A stretch of DNA of 64,000 nucleotides from Ctena decussata (Eukaryota > Mollusca > Bivalvia > Lucinida > Lucinidae): positions 34,849,448 through 34,913,447 of the forward strand of contig OZ022510.1 in assembly GCA_963989385.1 (NCBI GenBank), read 5' to 3'. This document shows, piece after piece, positions 23,914 through 38,000 of the stretch. The notes below the pieces were generated by a model. The model saw only the letters and a program-made list of their open reading frames with translations. It ran no database searches and was not told where the DNA came from. The translations under genes and the position numbers were made by a program. Position 1 is the stretch's first letter, and every line of letters begins with the position of its first letter.

Positions 23914-24812
23914 CGATGGGCGTTCGAAAAGTAATGCAAATGGCCTCATAACTTTGTTTAGGGGAAAACTGGGTACTAATGCTATGCATATGCTGAATAC
24001 ACTACATTTTGTCTTTACAATGATACCAAACGCTGTACAAAGACACCTTTCCATATTGACTTACAACGCATTTTATTAGGCCCCTGTCATACCACTGGGC
24101 TAATTTCATATGTAAAATCTTTTCAGTGTTGGGCATTCAAGTCAAATATCGTTGCAAATACAAAATTAATCTTTGTCAGTTGCTTGCCCATTGTTGCCTA
24201 CAATATTCATGCAAAAGTAAGAAGGGTGGCAACTGTTATCGATTTATTCCTTGCAAAGCAATGCGCAATTCTTATGACGTTATTGAAATATACGTTAACG
24301 TCATTTTTAAAAGCTTGTAGAGGCTTCGTTTTTGGCATTAATTTGAATTTAATGACAGGTTTTCGTTGACCCATGTAAATGCTCTTGCCGACAAGATTTT
24401 GAATGCTTATACGCTTGTTTTCATTACAAAATCATTTAAGTTTTGGTAGAAATGGGGAATTTGCTACAACATAATCCATATTCCCGGGCCAGTATGGAGC
24501 CCAGCTTAAAAATAATTTCCGCGATATTTATAGGACAATATTACCTGGGCATTGTCTTTAAGTAGCAAAAATAAAAACAAATCAACGACTGCTGATATAT
24601 ATATCACGGCCTTCAAAACTAAAATTCTGCAGTGTCTTTATGGAATACCTCTTTCAAAGAAGTTAAAAATGCGCACTTTTGAAAAAATACACCGTGTTTG
24701 CTGACTTTCCTACGCATATCATAGCTTTATGTGCTTTTGCAATCAGAAGTTCAGTTTTTATGTTGGTTATCGAGAAATTACGTCATTTGCATTACTTTTC
24801 GAACGCCCCTCG
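23914..24812. mobile_element. Non-autonomous mariner-like element, 899 bp
   Basis: TIR CGATGGGCGTTCGAAAAGTA at left and TACTTTTCGAACGCCCCTCG at right, flanked by TA on both sides. The sequence GGGCGTTCGAAAAGTAATGC is a classic mariner terminus. No transposase frame with the catalytic triad is visible, so mobilisation would have to be in trans. Confidence 0.8.
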
Positions 24813-24899
24813 TATATAGTGTGATCATTTTGTAATTTCAATCAGCATCTTTATAATTCTTGTCACAGATAGATCTAAAAGCGCCTTACTTGACCAGTT

Positions 24900-25060
24900 C
24901 ACAAATGAATGAATGAATGAATTGGTTAAGTTTTAATTGATTAATAAATTATCAAGCAAACGAATGATTGAACGAATGAATGAATGGAAAAATATATTTC
25001 AATGGCAAAGAAAATGAAAAGAAAAAACAGAATGAATGAAAAGAACTATTATGCAATTCA
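24900..25060. repeat. Degenerate GAAT microsatellite-like tract
   Basis: Runs of AATGAATGAATGAATG and relatives at 24904-24922 and 24976-24986, with a similar run near 23496-23514 on the other side of the mariner-like element. Confidence 0.6.
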
Positions 25061-25588
25061 GAGCTCTCAGTGGTATAACGTTGTACCACGCTAGCTTTTA
25101 GCATTACTCTTGATAAGGTCTTTCAACGGCCTTCGTGTTTCGCCTTAAGAACTCTAAAAAGTTGGACATCTACACTGTCCTAGTTTTTCAGTGCAGTAAC
25201 GCTTTTCAGATATAAAGATTAAAGATTCAGTGCAGATCCTGATCAGACTGCTCTTTCAGGAGAAGTCTGATCTGGGTCAGCACTGTTTAATCCGACCGGT
25301 CTTTTCAAATTATAGACTTTTAGAGTACTATTGCCGCGACAGCAAAGCAGGGCCTCCTGGCATGTAAGGACAGCCAGCCTTAGAATCTCGCCGATCGTGT
25401 AAGGCCTCGTGGGATGCGCGTACAGCCAACTCATGTCAGCCTTCGGATCTCGCCGATAGATTTCAGATTTCGCTTCACGGCCAGATCTTTCAAGATCGTT
25501 GATTCACAAGATCAGTCACAGGAATCGATGTCGAGATCATTGCTTCAGTATAATGCACAGACCATTCTGTTAAAATCGAAGACTTTGA

Positions 25589-26038
25589 TCAGACTGCAAC
25601 TGAAACATATAAACAGCAGTTGTCTGTCAAAACAAGTTGTGAGTTACCGTTCCGTAGGCTTTCACAAACAAACATTTCTTGTATGTTTGAAGAAGTATCT
25701 TTGTAATTACTAATTTTCAATTCCTGTGAGACAGTGTTGTTCTCTTTGTCATTTTCAGTCAAAATGTCATCTAAATGTTTCTGCATCTTATTTATTGCCA
25801 AGGAACATATTATACTCCCGACATTTTCATTTTTCCTGAAATATTCATCAAGATTTTGCTGGCTCTTAAACTTCGTATCTACTTTTTCTGGTTCTGGCAT
25901 AATTATAGTCTTATCATCGTCAGAGCTTCTTGCCCAGTACTGTACGTCTCCAGATGCAAATAAAGCAAACACTATAGTTCCTATTATGTTTACTCCTGCA
26001 CAGATGTAAAATACGTTTCTCCACTCTCCTTGTGTGTT
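25589..26038 (-). CDS. SLC17: Gene B terminal exon (TM12 and long tail)
   Basis: 450 bp to TGA at 25591-25589; acceptor TTTTTTTAACAG. Encodes [20 protein letters not shown] (TM12), the conserved [10 protein letters not shown] segment, then about 115 polar residues rich in Lys, Asp, Glu and Asn. The tail is 56 codons longer than gene A's and shows no domain I recognise. Confidence 0.9.
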   Translation of the reverse strand, partial: NTQGEWRNVFYICAGVNIIGTIVFALFASGDVQYWARSSDDDKTIIMPEPEKVDTKFKSQQNLDEYFRKNENVGSIICSLAINKMQKHLDDILTENDKENNTVSQELKISNYKDTSSNIQEMFVCESLRNGNSQLVLTDNCCLYVSVAV

Positions 26039-29000
26039 CTGTTAAAAAAAATAAAACACTATCATGATCTATCATTAGTTCAGTAATCAAATGTACCTAC
26101 CACTGTTTTATTTTTCTATGAGAAGATACATGATCGTTTTGAGATTTATCCGTTGCAAAATGCTGAGGGTTGTCATAAGCAGTCAACAAAATAAGAATAA
26201 AACGCACACAGGATTAAAAAATATGTATTAAATTATTAAAGATGTTAACAGTAAGTAACAAGAGCTTCGCAAGGAGCGCATAATACGCCCGTTTCAGTGT
26301 CATGAAGGAGTTACCAATTGAACATGACTGTTTATAGAAGGATGGACAGGCAGACAAACAGGGTAAACAACTCTGTTATTAATGACTGCAATGTTATCAA
26401 ACCATCTAACATATCAAATACTATTAGTATACCAAAAATCAGCTTTCAGGATGAAGCAGCTCAGAAGCTGAAAAATGCCAAAGTCAACCAAGGGAGATAA
26501 TTTATAAACTCTTGGCCAGAATACTTTCCCTTGACAATATAGACATCACCATAAAGATTTGTTAAAATGTTTCTAATGGTTAAGGAGTTACAGAGTAAAA
26601 CGGAAATTGATGCAAGGGCAGATGATTCAGGAAGCAAGTAAGCCAGAGTTGTGGTTCATGCTCATAATACATTGCCTCATTATTATACACATTCTTACAA
26701 AGTTTCATTAAAATATTGCAAAAGGTTAAGGAGTTATGGGGGAATGGGTTAACCTAAAAACCAACCAAAGGGAGGTTACTCCAAAAGTAAGTAAGGGGTA
26801 ACAACCATTCTAAATATGACACACCGTCTTGTGATCATGCACATTGCTATAAAGTTTCGCAAGATATTCCAAATGGTTACTAAGGTATTGAATGCACAAG
26901 ATTAGTATACACAAAAATAGCCAAAAATATGTAATCAAAGGGACGCAACTCCAAAATAAAGAAAAGGAGAGCAACTATTTTTATATGCAACACATCATCA
27001 GACCCTCATACACATTGCTATGAGGTTTCATGAAGATATTCCTAACGGTTATCTAGTTATGGTGTGCACAAGACTAGTAAGGTAAAAAATAATCAAAGGA
27101 GCATAACTTGGAAACTAAGACAGGGGGAGCAACCATTACATACGCAACACTTTGCCCCATCCTAATATATATGCCTACAAAATTTCATGAAGATATCTCA
27201 AACAGTTTCTGAGATATGGTGTGCACAAGAATGTTGACGGACGGACAGACAGACGGACGGACGGACAGCGCCATGCCCTTATACCTCCGTTTTTTCAAAA
27301 CGGGCGTATAAAAACAAATAGTTCGGTATAAAAAGCAGATGAATCTACATACATGTTAGATGATTAATTTATTATATTTTGGTATAGGTTTATTGTTTCA
27401 TTACTAATTTGCAAATAAGTAACAGCAAACTGTTGATAGTCGAAACAAGTCAATAAGACATGTCGACTTTAGTATTCGATGGAAGACATGCAAAACAAAT
27501 GCATTTTGCAGAAGTCTGAAATGTGGATGCTTACTTTATAAAAGTTCTGCGGACACCCGAAAAATTAATTCAAAATAAAGTTCGAACCACCTTTGATAGA
27601 AACAGGCCAGGTTGCAGGTCCAATCTTCATCTACATTGTTTCTCATGCTATCAGTTACTTTTCTCAACCATTTTTTGTGATAACAATTCTGACAAGATTA
27701 AATCTATATACTTGTATGTTGTATGTATGATATGCAAAACTAGTAGAAGCCTTTGGTGTTTGCAAAGCTATATATATTTATATATAAGGCGCGAAACGAT
27801 AGTTGTAGCTGGATATTCGCAGATTTACACGATTAGCACCCTTCTTGCATGTTAAGGCCAATTTGTGAATGGAAGGATCAACTTACATTTGGCGTGAGTA
27901 GTCCGGTTACAACAGGTGCCACCATCCCTGATACCGCCGCTACTGTGTTGGTGATTCCACATATCACACCGGCGTATCTGAAAGAGACAATCAGAGCTCT
28001 TGATAAGAGGGGCTATAAACCGAGGACTATCTGATACAGGATGTCTCAAAGAATAATGTGGACCTTTGTTGTATGTTTTTTTTTTATCCTTGAATCTATT
28101 GCAAATTTTGAACCAATTTGAAACCAAACTGCTTAGTCGTAAACGATTCTTATCATTAATCTATGTTAAAACGTGGAAGAGACAATCATTTACCGATTAC
28201 CCATGAGCTATTGCCCTTGCTTTGCGCCAATTTACTTTTTTTACAAGATCAAAAAAGAGCTACGTTTTGGACAGTTGTGCCTTTGATAAAGTTTAATCCA
28301 GCACAGTACGCTTCAATGTCCAGATTGCTTTGTTTCGTTACCTGTAATATTTCATCATGAAAAAAATATTTAAAAAGCAGTTATGTGGCATTTTTCATAT
28401 CACACCCTATATCAGCCTAACATTTTGTGTGAGCCAGAAAACTGATATGGGGTCAAAACTGATATGCGGCATGATTCTTGAAAAATGCTACTGCATAAAC
28501 TTTATACAAATTTTCCAATTTAGGACGTCATGGATGTGATTTGCATTTTGAGGTGTGACAGAGCCCTTTTGATATAGATTTCGGTGTTTTATCTCTCGCT
28601 AGAGTGATAAGCGGAAGAATACCGTCCGTGTTTCGCATAGTTATAGTAAATGTATCATGCTAAAATGTTTCAGAGTGTAAACTGATATTAGTTGGGCTAT
28701 CAGTTATTAAAAGCTCCAACCAATTAATGTTCTGTACAAAATGGAAAAGCATGAAAAGCTTTTATTTCTTACTTAGGAGCAAAATCGATCTGGTTGACAA
28801 AAAATCCTGCTCGTTCGAATCCGGTGAACATACCAGCTACACACATGAGAGAAACTGCAATATACCGTTGTTGACAGGACCAAAACCCTGATCCGACCAA
28901 CGACATTGCTGTTCCAATAAAACCTTAAATAGAAAGATACAGTCAGGATAAAATATTAAGTAGATTTGTTCTGAAATAAGAAATACAATATTTATAAATT

Positions 29001-32000
29001 GAAATATTCTCTGCGAATGGGTTTAAGGATCTTTGGTAACGCTATACATGTACATGTATTTAAAACCAATAATGTATTCAGAATAAATCTGTGAACGTAT
29101 GAACTGTGTACTTGACGACTACCAAAAGGTGATGACAGTTCAAATTTAAGAGACTCTCAGACGCAAATATATTAAATAAAAATCAGGATTATTTCGGAAG
29201 TCCTAAGCTCACTGCATAACTTTTACTAAACATATTGTTTTTGACGAAGACTGCTTATTCTCAGACCTGAAAAATAAACTTCATTAAATTTTATTTGCAT
29301 GGCTATATGGCAACTTTCAATAATACGCACATATTTTCCTGGTAACAACTTAAATCAAGGCTCAACGGGCATGGGCTGTAGCAAGAGGATAAGAATACCA
29401 AACAAGATTTAAAGTTTTGACGGAGAAGCACTCACATATTGTTTGCATCAATTTCCTTGTCGATGTCGTCGATAAAAGCTTCCTCGACCTCAGAAAGTCT
29501 GCACAGTGTCCAGCAAATAAAGCCGCCACAAACTTACAGATGTACTGTATTGCTATCAAAGCCCCACTCTGAAAGACGATAAAACCTCTTCCAAAGACTA
29601 CCAAAGATTATATAATATAACACCAAGTACATGTCGACTGAGTATAACTAAGTTTGCAGAGTGACTATAGATGGGCTTAACGATCCCAGACGCAGAAAAT
29701 TCAATGATACTGAGTAAGACTCAATTCACAAGTGGACTCTTGTTGGGTCCAATGACACAAAATCAACTACACCGAGCACGACTCTGTTTGCAAAGTGAAG
29801 TGACTGTAATTGCAGCACACTCAACTACACTGCGTAGGACTCAGTTTGCAAAGTGACTCTAATTTTGGTAAATGCAAACAAATCCACAAAAATTCTATAC
29901 TTTCGTGAATTACGCATGGCGAGAAGAGGGAGATCCTTTTGCCTCTCGAATGTCATTTAATCCCAACTGCAGTTCAATACATAAATTTCGAACAGACAGA
30001 TAGTTTGAAAGCATCAGATTCTTTCTTTCGAACAATCTGAGAACTAAAACGACTCGTTAAGGTTTTTTGTATTTCCAGTTTTCGTCCTTTTACAAAAAGG
30101 ACAATTTTTTTACTTCCCGTTTGCTTCCATTTATAACAAAACCCTTGCGAAATGGGATCAATTCTTAAAGAAAAGAATTCGCTCCTAGGAGAGCAAATTC
30201 TTTGTTTAAAGTGCGGGTCCCTATTGGAAAGGAAGGCGAAAGAGAAAACCTGAAAATCGACCCATTTCCTTAGTAAAAATCACTAAAAAAGGATATCTTA
30301 CCTTTTAAATTTGCATTGTACGTACCTGCTTTATGCCAAACTTAAGAACTTCATTCATATATGTTGGGGTATTTGTTAATAAAGTAATGTTCGTCCAGTT
30401 GTTACATACATGGGCAATTACACATGCCCACACACACGGGGAGGTAAGGATAGTCAACCAGGGCACATTTAATGCCTGAAAATGATAGAAAAATGGCAAA
30501 AATATGTTAAAACAAGAGGGCCATGAGGCCCTGAGCCGCTCACCTGAGTAAAAAGGTCAAAGGTAAAATGAGGATCATCAACTGAACAAACCTGATAGTT
30601 TGAAACTGTCAAATATGTCCACAACATGCATGCAAAGTTAGAAAAAGATCCATTGAAAACTGTAGAAGTTGATTACAAAAACTCTAAACTACAAAGTGTG
30701 TCGAACGGACGGACAGATGGTCAGATGACAGACAGGGGCATATCTTAATGCCCCCTGACTATCGTCACGGGGGCATAAAGCAAGAGGGCCATGAGGCCCT
30801 GAATCGCTCACCTGAACAATTGGCAAGGTGGCTTTTACTTATCATGTCTGAAATTGTCAAAATATGAGTCTTGGGTCAAAAGTCAAAGAATGACCATGAC
30901 CACTTGAACTCATAAATCTTCATGTACTCATTAAGACAACCATATATACCATTTTTAGGCCAAAGTCTTCAAAACTTTCCATGAAATCTTATGTTCTAAC
31001 ATTTTCCCATATTTGACCATGCCGCAAAAAAGGTCAAAGTAAACCCAAGGTCACCATTTGAACACTCTTGGTGGTACTCTAGTACTCCATGCTATTTACC
31101 AAGTTTCAAGGCCATAGGTGTATTGGTTCTGGAGGAGAAAAATATTAAAGATTTATACCATAAGTGGTTATGGCGGCCAAGTTGGTCATGTGACCTGGAC
31201 CGTTTGAACAAATTTTCATTCAATCAACCCCTGGAGGCTCTATATGAAATGTTTTCACAATTGGCCCTTTGGCTTTTGAGGAAATGGTTGAAAATGTCAA
31301 AATATGAGCGATCTGAATCAAAGGTATAAAATGACCTTGACCTCTTGTACTCATAATCCTTCATGAACTGATTAAGACAACTGTATATACCAATTTTTTA
31401 GGCCAAAATCTTCAAAACTTCCCATGAAATCTTATGTTCTACCATTTTCCCATATTTGACCTTGCTGTAAAAGGTCAAGGTCAACACAAGGTCATCATTT
31501 GAACAATCTTGATAGTACTCAAGTACCCAATGCTACATACAAAGTCTCAAGGCCATAGGTCAATTGGTTCTGGAGAAGAAGATTTTTAAAGGTATTTACC
31601 ATATATGGGCGTGGCGGCCATGTTGGTCATGTGTCCAGGACCGTAAGAAAATTTTTTCATTCCTTCAACCCCTTGAAGCTCTATATGAAATTTGGATTCA
31701 ATTGGCCCAGTGGTTTTAGAGCAGATTGTTTGAAATTGTCAAAATTTGAGATTTCTGGGTCAAAGGTCAAAGAATGACCTTGACCTCTGGAACTCATAAA
31801 TCTTCATGTACTCATTAAGATGATTGTATATGCCAATTTTTAGGCCAAAATCTTCAAAACTTACCATGAAATCTCATGTTCTAGCATTTTCAGATATTTG
31901 ACGTTGCCGTAAAAAAGGTCAGGGTCAACCCAGGGTCATAATTTGAACAATCTTGATAGTACTTGAGTACCCAATGCTACATACCAAGTTTCAAGGCCAT

Positions 32001-35000
32001 CGGTCTACTGGTTCTGGAGAAGAAGATTTTTAAAGGTTTTTACCATATATGGGCGTGGTGGCCATGTTGGTCATGTGACCTGGACCGTATGAACAAATTT
32101 TCATTCCCTCAACTCCTGGAGGACCTATATGAAATTTGGTTACAATTGGCCTAATTGTTTTTTAGGAGATTGTTTGATATTGTCAAAATATGAGAGTTCT
32201 GGGTCAAAGGTCAAAGAATGACCTTGACCTCTTGTACTCATAAATCTTCATGTAGTCATTAAGATGACTGTATGTACCAATTTATAGGCCAAAATCTTCA
32301 ACAGTTTCCAAGATATCTTATGTTGCAGCATTTTGCCATATAAAAGCATAAGGAAGCAAATTTGACCTTACCGTAAAAAAGGTCAAGGTCAACCCAAGGT
32401 CATAATTTGAACAATCTTGGTAGTACTCGTGTACCCGATGCTACATACCAAGTTTCAAGGCCATCAACCTATTGGTTCTGAAGAAGAAGATTTTTTCAGG
32501 TTTTTACCATATATGGGCACGGCGGCCATGTTGGTCATGTGACCAGGACCGTTTGAACAACTTTTCGTTCCTAAGGTCCCAGTAGGCTCTATATGAAATT
32601 TGGTTACAATCGGCCCAGCGGTTTCAGAGGAGAAGTCGTTTGAAAGTGTGGACGGACGACGGACGGACGGACGGACGGACGGACGACGGACGACGGACAA
32701 CGGAGCCTTACCATCCTATAAGCTCCCCCGGAGCCGCTGGCTCAGGTGAGCTAAAAAGTAGATCCAAAACATGTATTGTAAGTTAGGGTACGGGAAAACA
32801 AAATAATTTAATATATTTAAACTAAACCGTTAGTCCTGTAATTCTTTTTAACATAAGGTTTCAGAGATTAACTTGAATATACATATACTTGATATTACCT
32901 TATATCAATATCACATTTATTAATTTCCGTATTTCAACTCAATCTCTTTAACATTACATTTATACCTCGAAGTTTTGTAGAAGAGAGAGAGATCTAAGGC
33001 CTTCACTTTCAAGTCAGCTCGCCCTATTGTCAATTTCAAAAAAAACATCTGTACCTCTTTGGCGGAACTGATTTCTGTATTTTCTACCACATGGTTCATC
33101 TCAGCATCGGTTATACGTGGATGTGTGACTGGTGAGTCTGCTGTAGAGTAGTACCATAAGGCCGACCACAACAGGCCTAAAGATCCTATAAAAAGGTTGT
33201 CTCTATTGTCAAAGCTGTGAAAGCACGATTGTTGCCATCAAAGTACTTCAGGCCCGGTGATAGCTCAAAATATTACATGTTAAAACTAATATTTTGATCT
33301 TTCCGGACCACTAAATTGATATTAATTTTTTAGCTTTCACAAGAAATTAGCTCGATATTATTAAACTAGATAATTTCAGCTTTCATCGGGCGTTAGTTTT
33401 GCGTAATTGGCTCAATATATGGAGCTTTCTCTGAGCGTTAGTTTAATGTATTTCAACTTGATAGTTTAAGTCAGCTTCCCAATGGGCGTAGGTTTGTTAT
33501 TTAACTTACTATTTTGAGTTTGCGGCGTTAATTTGATGTTTCAGAATAACAGCATTATATACTGAACCAAACAAGAAACTTTACATTTTGGTTTCATCGG
33601 TATTACAGGCAACAGTCTAATTGACACAATAAAATTGTTTGTTTATTTTAAAGTTAAAGCATCCTTCTTTAAAATAAGCCCTCCCAACAAATCGGCCTAA
33701 AGTGGATCTTGTAAATTTTCGGTTTCAATACAGTTGGGGTCAAAATAAAAACTAGAATGTGTCCATAGGACACGGATGCCCCCGCCTAGTGCCCTAATTA
33801 AGATGGCGCCTTGTTTAAGGTACTGGCACTTGTAGGGTAACTAGGTTCACAAAGGCAGAGTTGTGTGGTACATGTTTTATTGTTTTCCTTAGGCACATGT
33901 AATGTGCTTCTCGGATCAAGAGAAGTGTGTGTGTGTGTGGAGAGAAGGGGGGGGGGGGGTTGGAGGGGCTATCGTGACTGTGATATGTGATAACATTCTG
34001 TATCTTATCACAGAAATGGATGCCATGCAACTTTCCAAAAGAAAAAATAGCCCGGAAACAAGTAACTTTTCAAACACCAGCAAACGGAAACCATTTTTGT
34101 ATGAAATGAAGTTGAAAAAGGGCCATAACTCCAAAAGTTATTGGCGGATTTTACCCTAAATCAAACCTGACCTGTATTTTATAATTATATATCTGTGTAT
34201 AAAATCTGAATTCAATGCATTAATCTTTTCAAAAGATAACGAACGAAAACCATATTTTTGTACAAAATAAAGTCGAAAAAGGGCCATTACTCCCATTATA
34301 ATTAACGGAATTTACCCTAAATCTATGTTGACCTGTATTTTATGGTTATATACCCGTGTATAAAATATAAATTCAATTTACTGATATTTTCAAAAGATAA
34401 TGAACAGAAACCATTTTTTTCATACAAAATGAAGTCGAAAAAGGGCCATAACTCCCACAATAATAGACGGATTTCACCGTAAATCAAACTCGACCTGTAT
34501 TTTATAATTATATACCTTTGTGTAAAAAAAGAATTCAATACATCAAAGTTTTTAAAGATATCGAACGGAAACCATTTCGTACGGGACGTACAGGACAGGA
34601 CAGAACGTACAGGACAGGACGTGCGTACGGACCAATGCATGGGAATATGACTTGCTTATGTATATGCCACGTGTTCGGCATAGTCACGCGACAAAAGTGT
34701 AAAGTTTTTAATTTTGTTCAGTATAATTATATATTGATATAAGAAAAATTACATTGTTTATTCCTGCGATTGAAGTATGTTGCATATGCCTTTATTTTCA
34801 ATTGGATACAAAAAGGATATCAATAAAAGGCATGCTGTTGCAGTAGACATGACAGCATTAAGCAGCGTTTTTGTTCAAACCCGCTAATATGTTTAGTTTG
34901 ATCCGAAAAGGCACATTTTCTACTTCAAAAATACACTGAATATTTATTGTAAGGCAAAAATGCACACAATCTGACCAACCCGCACATGAAAGCAGGTGCA

Positions 35001-38000
35001 AGTGAGTATGTACATATCTCATACAACCGACAAAGAAATACAATGAAAACGGATTTCTGTTCTGAAAATTAAAGAAAGTAAAATATCTCACCAGTGAGGT
35101 AGAAAATTGATCCCCACCCGTTATCAAATCCATGAGCACAAAGTAGTCCTGATATCAGAAATGTTACAGTGCTGCCTATAGTTGTACCTACAAAACGACA
35201 AACAGTAAAATTTACTTCAGGACACAAAATATAATTGACAAATTTTAATATTAGCCGCGACACGACAAAACCAACAATGTCTGATCAGAATCTTCGCTGT
35301 CCGCATGGATATAGCTTAGACCCTTAGCTACCATTTGAACACTTAATTAAAAGTCTGATCAAACTGGGCGGATGCTTTTGCTGATCTGAGTCTGCACTGG
35401 GCGCATAACTACATTGTTGGTTTTGTCGTGTCACAGCTAATATTAAAATTTGTCAATTATACTTTGTCTCTTAGATAGAACTATCAGTTTTTTTGTTTTT
35501 GTTTTTTTTGTTTATCGATTTTTATTATTGTTTTAGTTTCTTTATTGCTGTTACCATTGTTGTCGTACAAAAAAATAAGTCAAGATACCGTGGCCGCCTC
35601 TCGTTGCCTGAGCAAATGCAGCATAGAAATGAGAAAAAATACTTTCTTATTTAGTTTAAACAGTATTTATTCAACAGAAGCGTCATGTTTGAACACCATA
35701 TGATACAATCAAAATGAATTGTAATCACTGACTGAAATGTAGTTGCTGCATGAATTTCTTGAAGCGTCCGTTTCCATTAGCTGTTGCACTTGTGGTAATG
35801 TTTGTCAATACTTATTAAATAATGTTCATTAATTCAAAAGAAACCTTGTACTATGAGAGTAATGTATAGTTAATACATTTTAACTTCACCAACACAGGTA
35901 TCATTACCTGAATAGCAAAGGGCCGTTAACGAACTTCTTTCATGAGAAGGAGCCCATTTACCCCACATGGAGTGCATCGCCGGAAATGCAACACCCTGTA
36001 TATAGAACAAAATGCTGAAATGAAAATATAATTTTTTCTTGGGACACATGTGTTTGTTTAATATTGCTGCCTGTTTGTAGTTATTGTGCATATAATTTCT
36101 TGAATTTGAGAACTATCTCAATAAATCCAAAGTAAAATGCCATAGGACAACAATACTGTTATACCGAATGTCGTCTCGTTTGAAAATAACTATTACCTTT
36201 AGATTGTAGTTTTTCGGAAGTCCAAATGTCATGGTAATTATTGCATTTTATGAATTTCTAACAGTTTTTAACGGAAAAAATAAGACAAGTCTAGTATATG
36301 ACAATGTAGAAAAGTTTTGTTGCCAACTGGTATCGTTTCATTACATTTTTGTTTACATGTTTAGTAATTTTATGATAACATGAAGCATGCATTGAAAACA
36401 ATGTACTTATATACAGCCGCTCTGTGGACAATGCTGTCACATTTTACACGAATACGACACTAAGTGGAATAGAACCACATGTTTATAGCATTTTAGTCAC
36501 CCATATACTATCTTACCGTCAAAATTCCTAGCAAAATCCGTACTGTGTAGCCAAGGTATAGATTCGTCCTTACACATAATGGGGTCAGTATTGTCAGAAC
36601 GGCGCTGATAAACACAGCGCTACCAAGTACGCGCTTCCCACCGTACTTATCAGCCAACCAGCCTCCAGGAATCTGAGTTACTATATAGCCGTAGTAGAAA
36701 GATGCCAATATTGTTGATTTGGTTGTGGAATCCCAGTCGAATTCTGCCTCCTGGAAAATATACCAATATTTGAACTAACAGTGAAGGACAAGCCGTAAAA
36801 ACTGTTAACTACATGCGAGCCGCGACACGACAAAACCAACAATGTGGTTGTGCGCCCAGCGCAGACTCAGATCAGTTGGGCATCCGCCCAGTCTGATCAG
36901 AGTCTTCGCTGTCCGCATGGAGGTAGCTTAGAACCTTAGCTACCCTTTGAGCACCTTACGAAGAGTCTGATCAAACTGGGTGAATTCCCAGGCTGATCTG
37001 AGTTTGCACTGGACGCACAACCACATTGTTGGTTTTTCTCGTGTCGCGGCTCACTTGCTTGTTTTTACATCACTGAAATAAGCTGCTAATAGACATAAGA
37101 GTTACTTGTGATTATAGGTGGGTACAGTTGCTGTTAAAATGCATGCTCATTTATAATGACACAAATGAACAAACATAGATTTAAAATTACATATAGTTTT
37201 ACAAATTAATAACATAGATATATTACTTCAGAAAATATATTTTCCGGTAGATTGGATTCATATGCGGTTCACTGCGAATCATGACTGTTACTTACATAGT
37301 TTGTATATGACGTAGCTTCTGCTTCGAGCACGCAACCTCCATCCGCTACCTTTACATCATTATTATCTCGACTTTTGTTTCCATGTTTTACCATGCACAC
37401 TATTGCAACATTCATATTTACTCTCAGAGAATAGACCACACAGAAACCAAAGAACCCCACATAAGCAAGAATCCATCGTTGTGAGCATAAAGTAGGAACC
37501 GCTTTCTCTTTGCAATCTGTAAACACAAAGAAACATTACATTGTGCGTGTGCTAATTTTGAAGCAAACGAGAAGGCCTTGGTCAGAAACTGACGCGATCT
37601 TTATTCACATCCTGTCCCGAATGGCGAGCTGGGAAGCAGAACAAAAACAAAGACACAAAGCTAAGAGGTCAACTCTCTCGCAGTAGATGGCCTAGAGGCT
37701 ATCTTAAATAATATACAAAAAGTCAAGGACTTGTGGGAAGCCGACAAACAATGACAATAATAGTTAACCACAACAGCCCTAGAACGGTCGCTGGTATAAA
37801 CCTCACTCTGGATTATGGTGTGGTTCATAAGCATTCAAGTCAGTCAAACCTTTTAAAAATGACGATTATTATGCTGTTCTGTTAATCATGGGCTCGTTCG
37901 GCATACTAACTTGGATGAACTCGAGCAATATCCAAGTATTTCTCGGGCTACACCCAGCCATTCCCCTGGCTACTCGAAGATAAGTATACATATCTTTGAG

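Noticed and set aside
23593..24054. 153-aa minus-strand frame as a mariner transposase piece
   Set aside because: It reads across the TIR into flanking DNA (ALLFERPSY is the TIR itself) and lacks transposase motifs.
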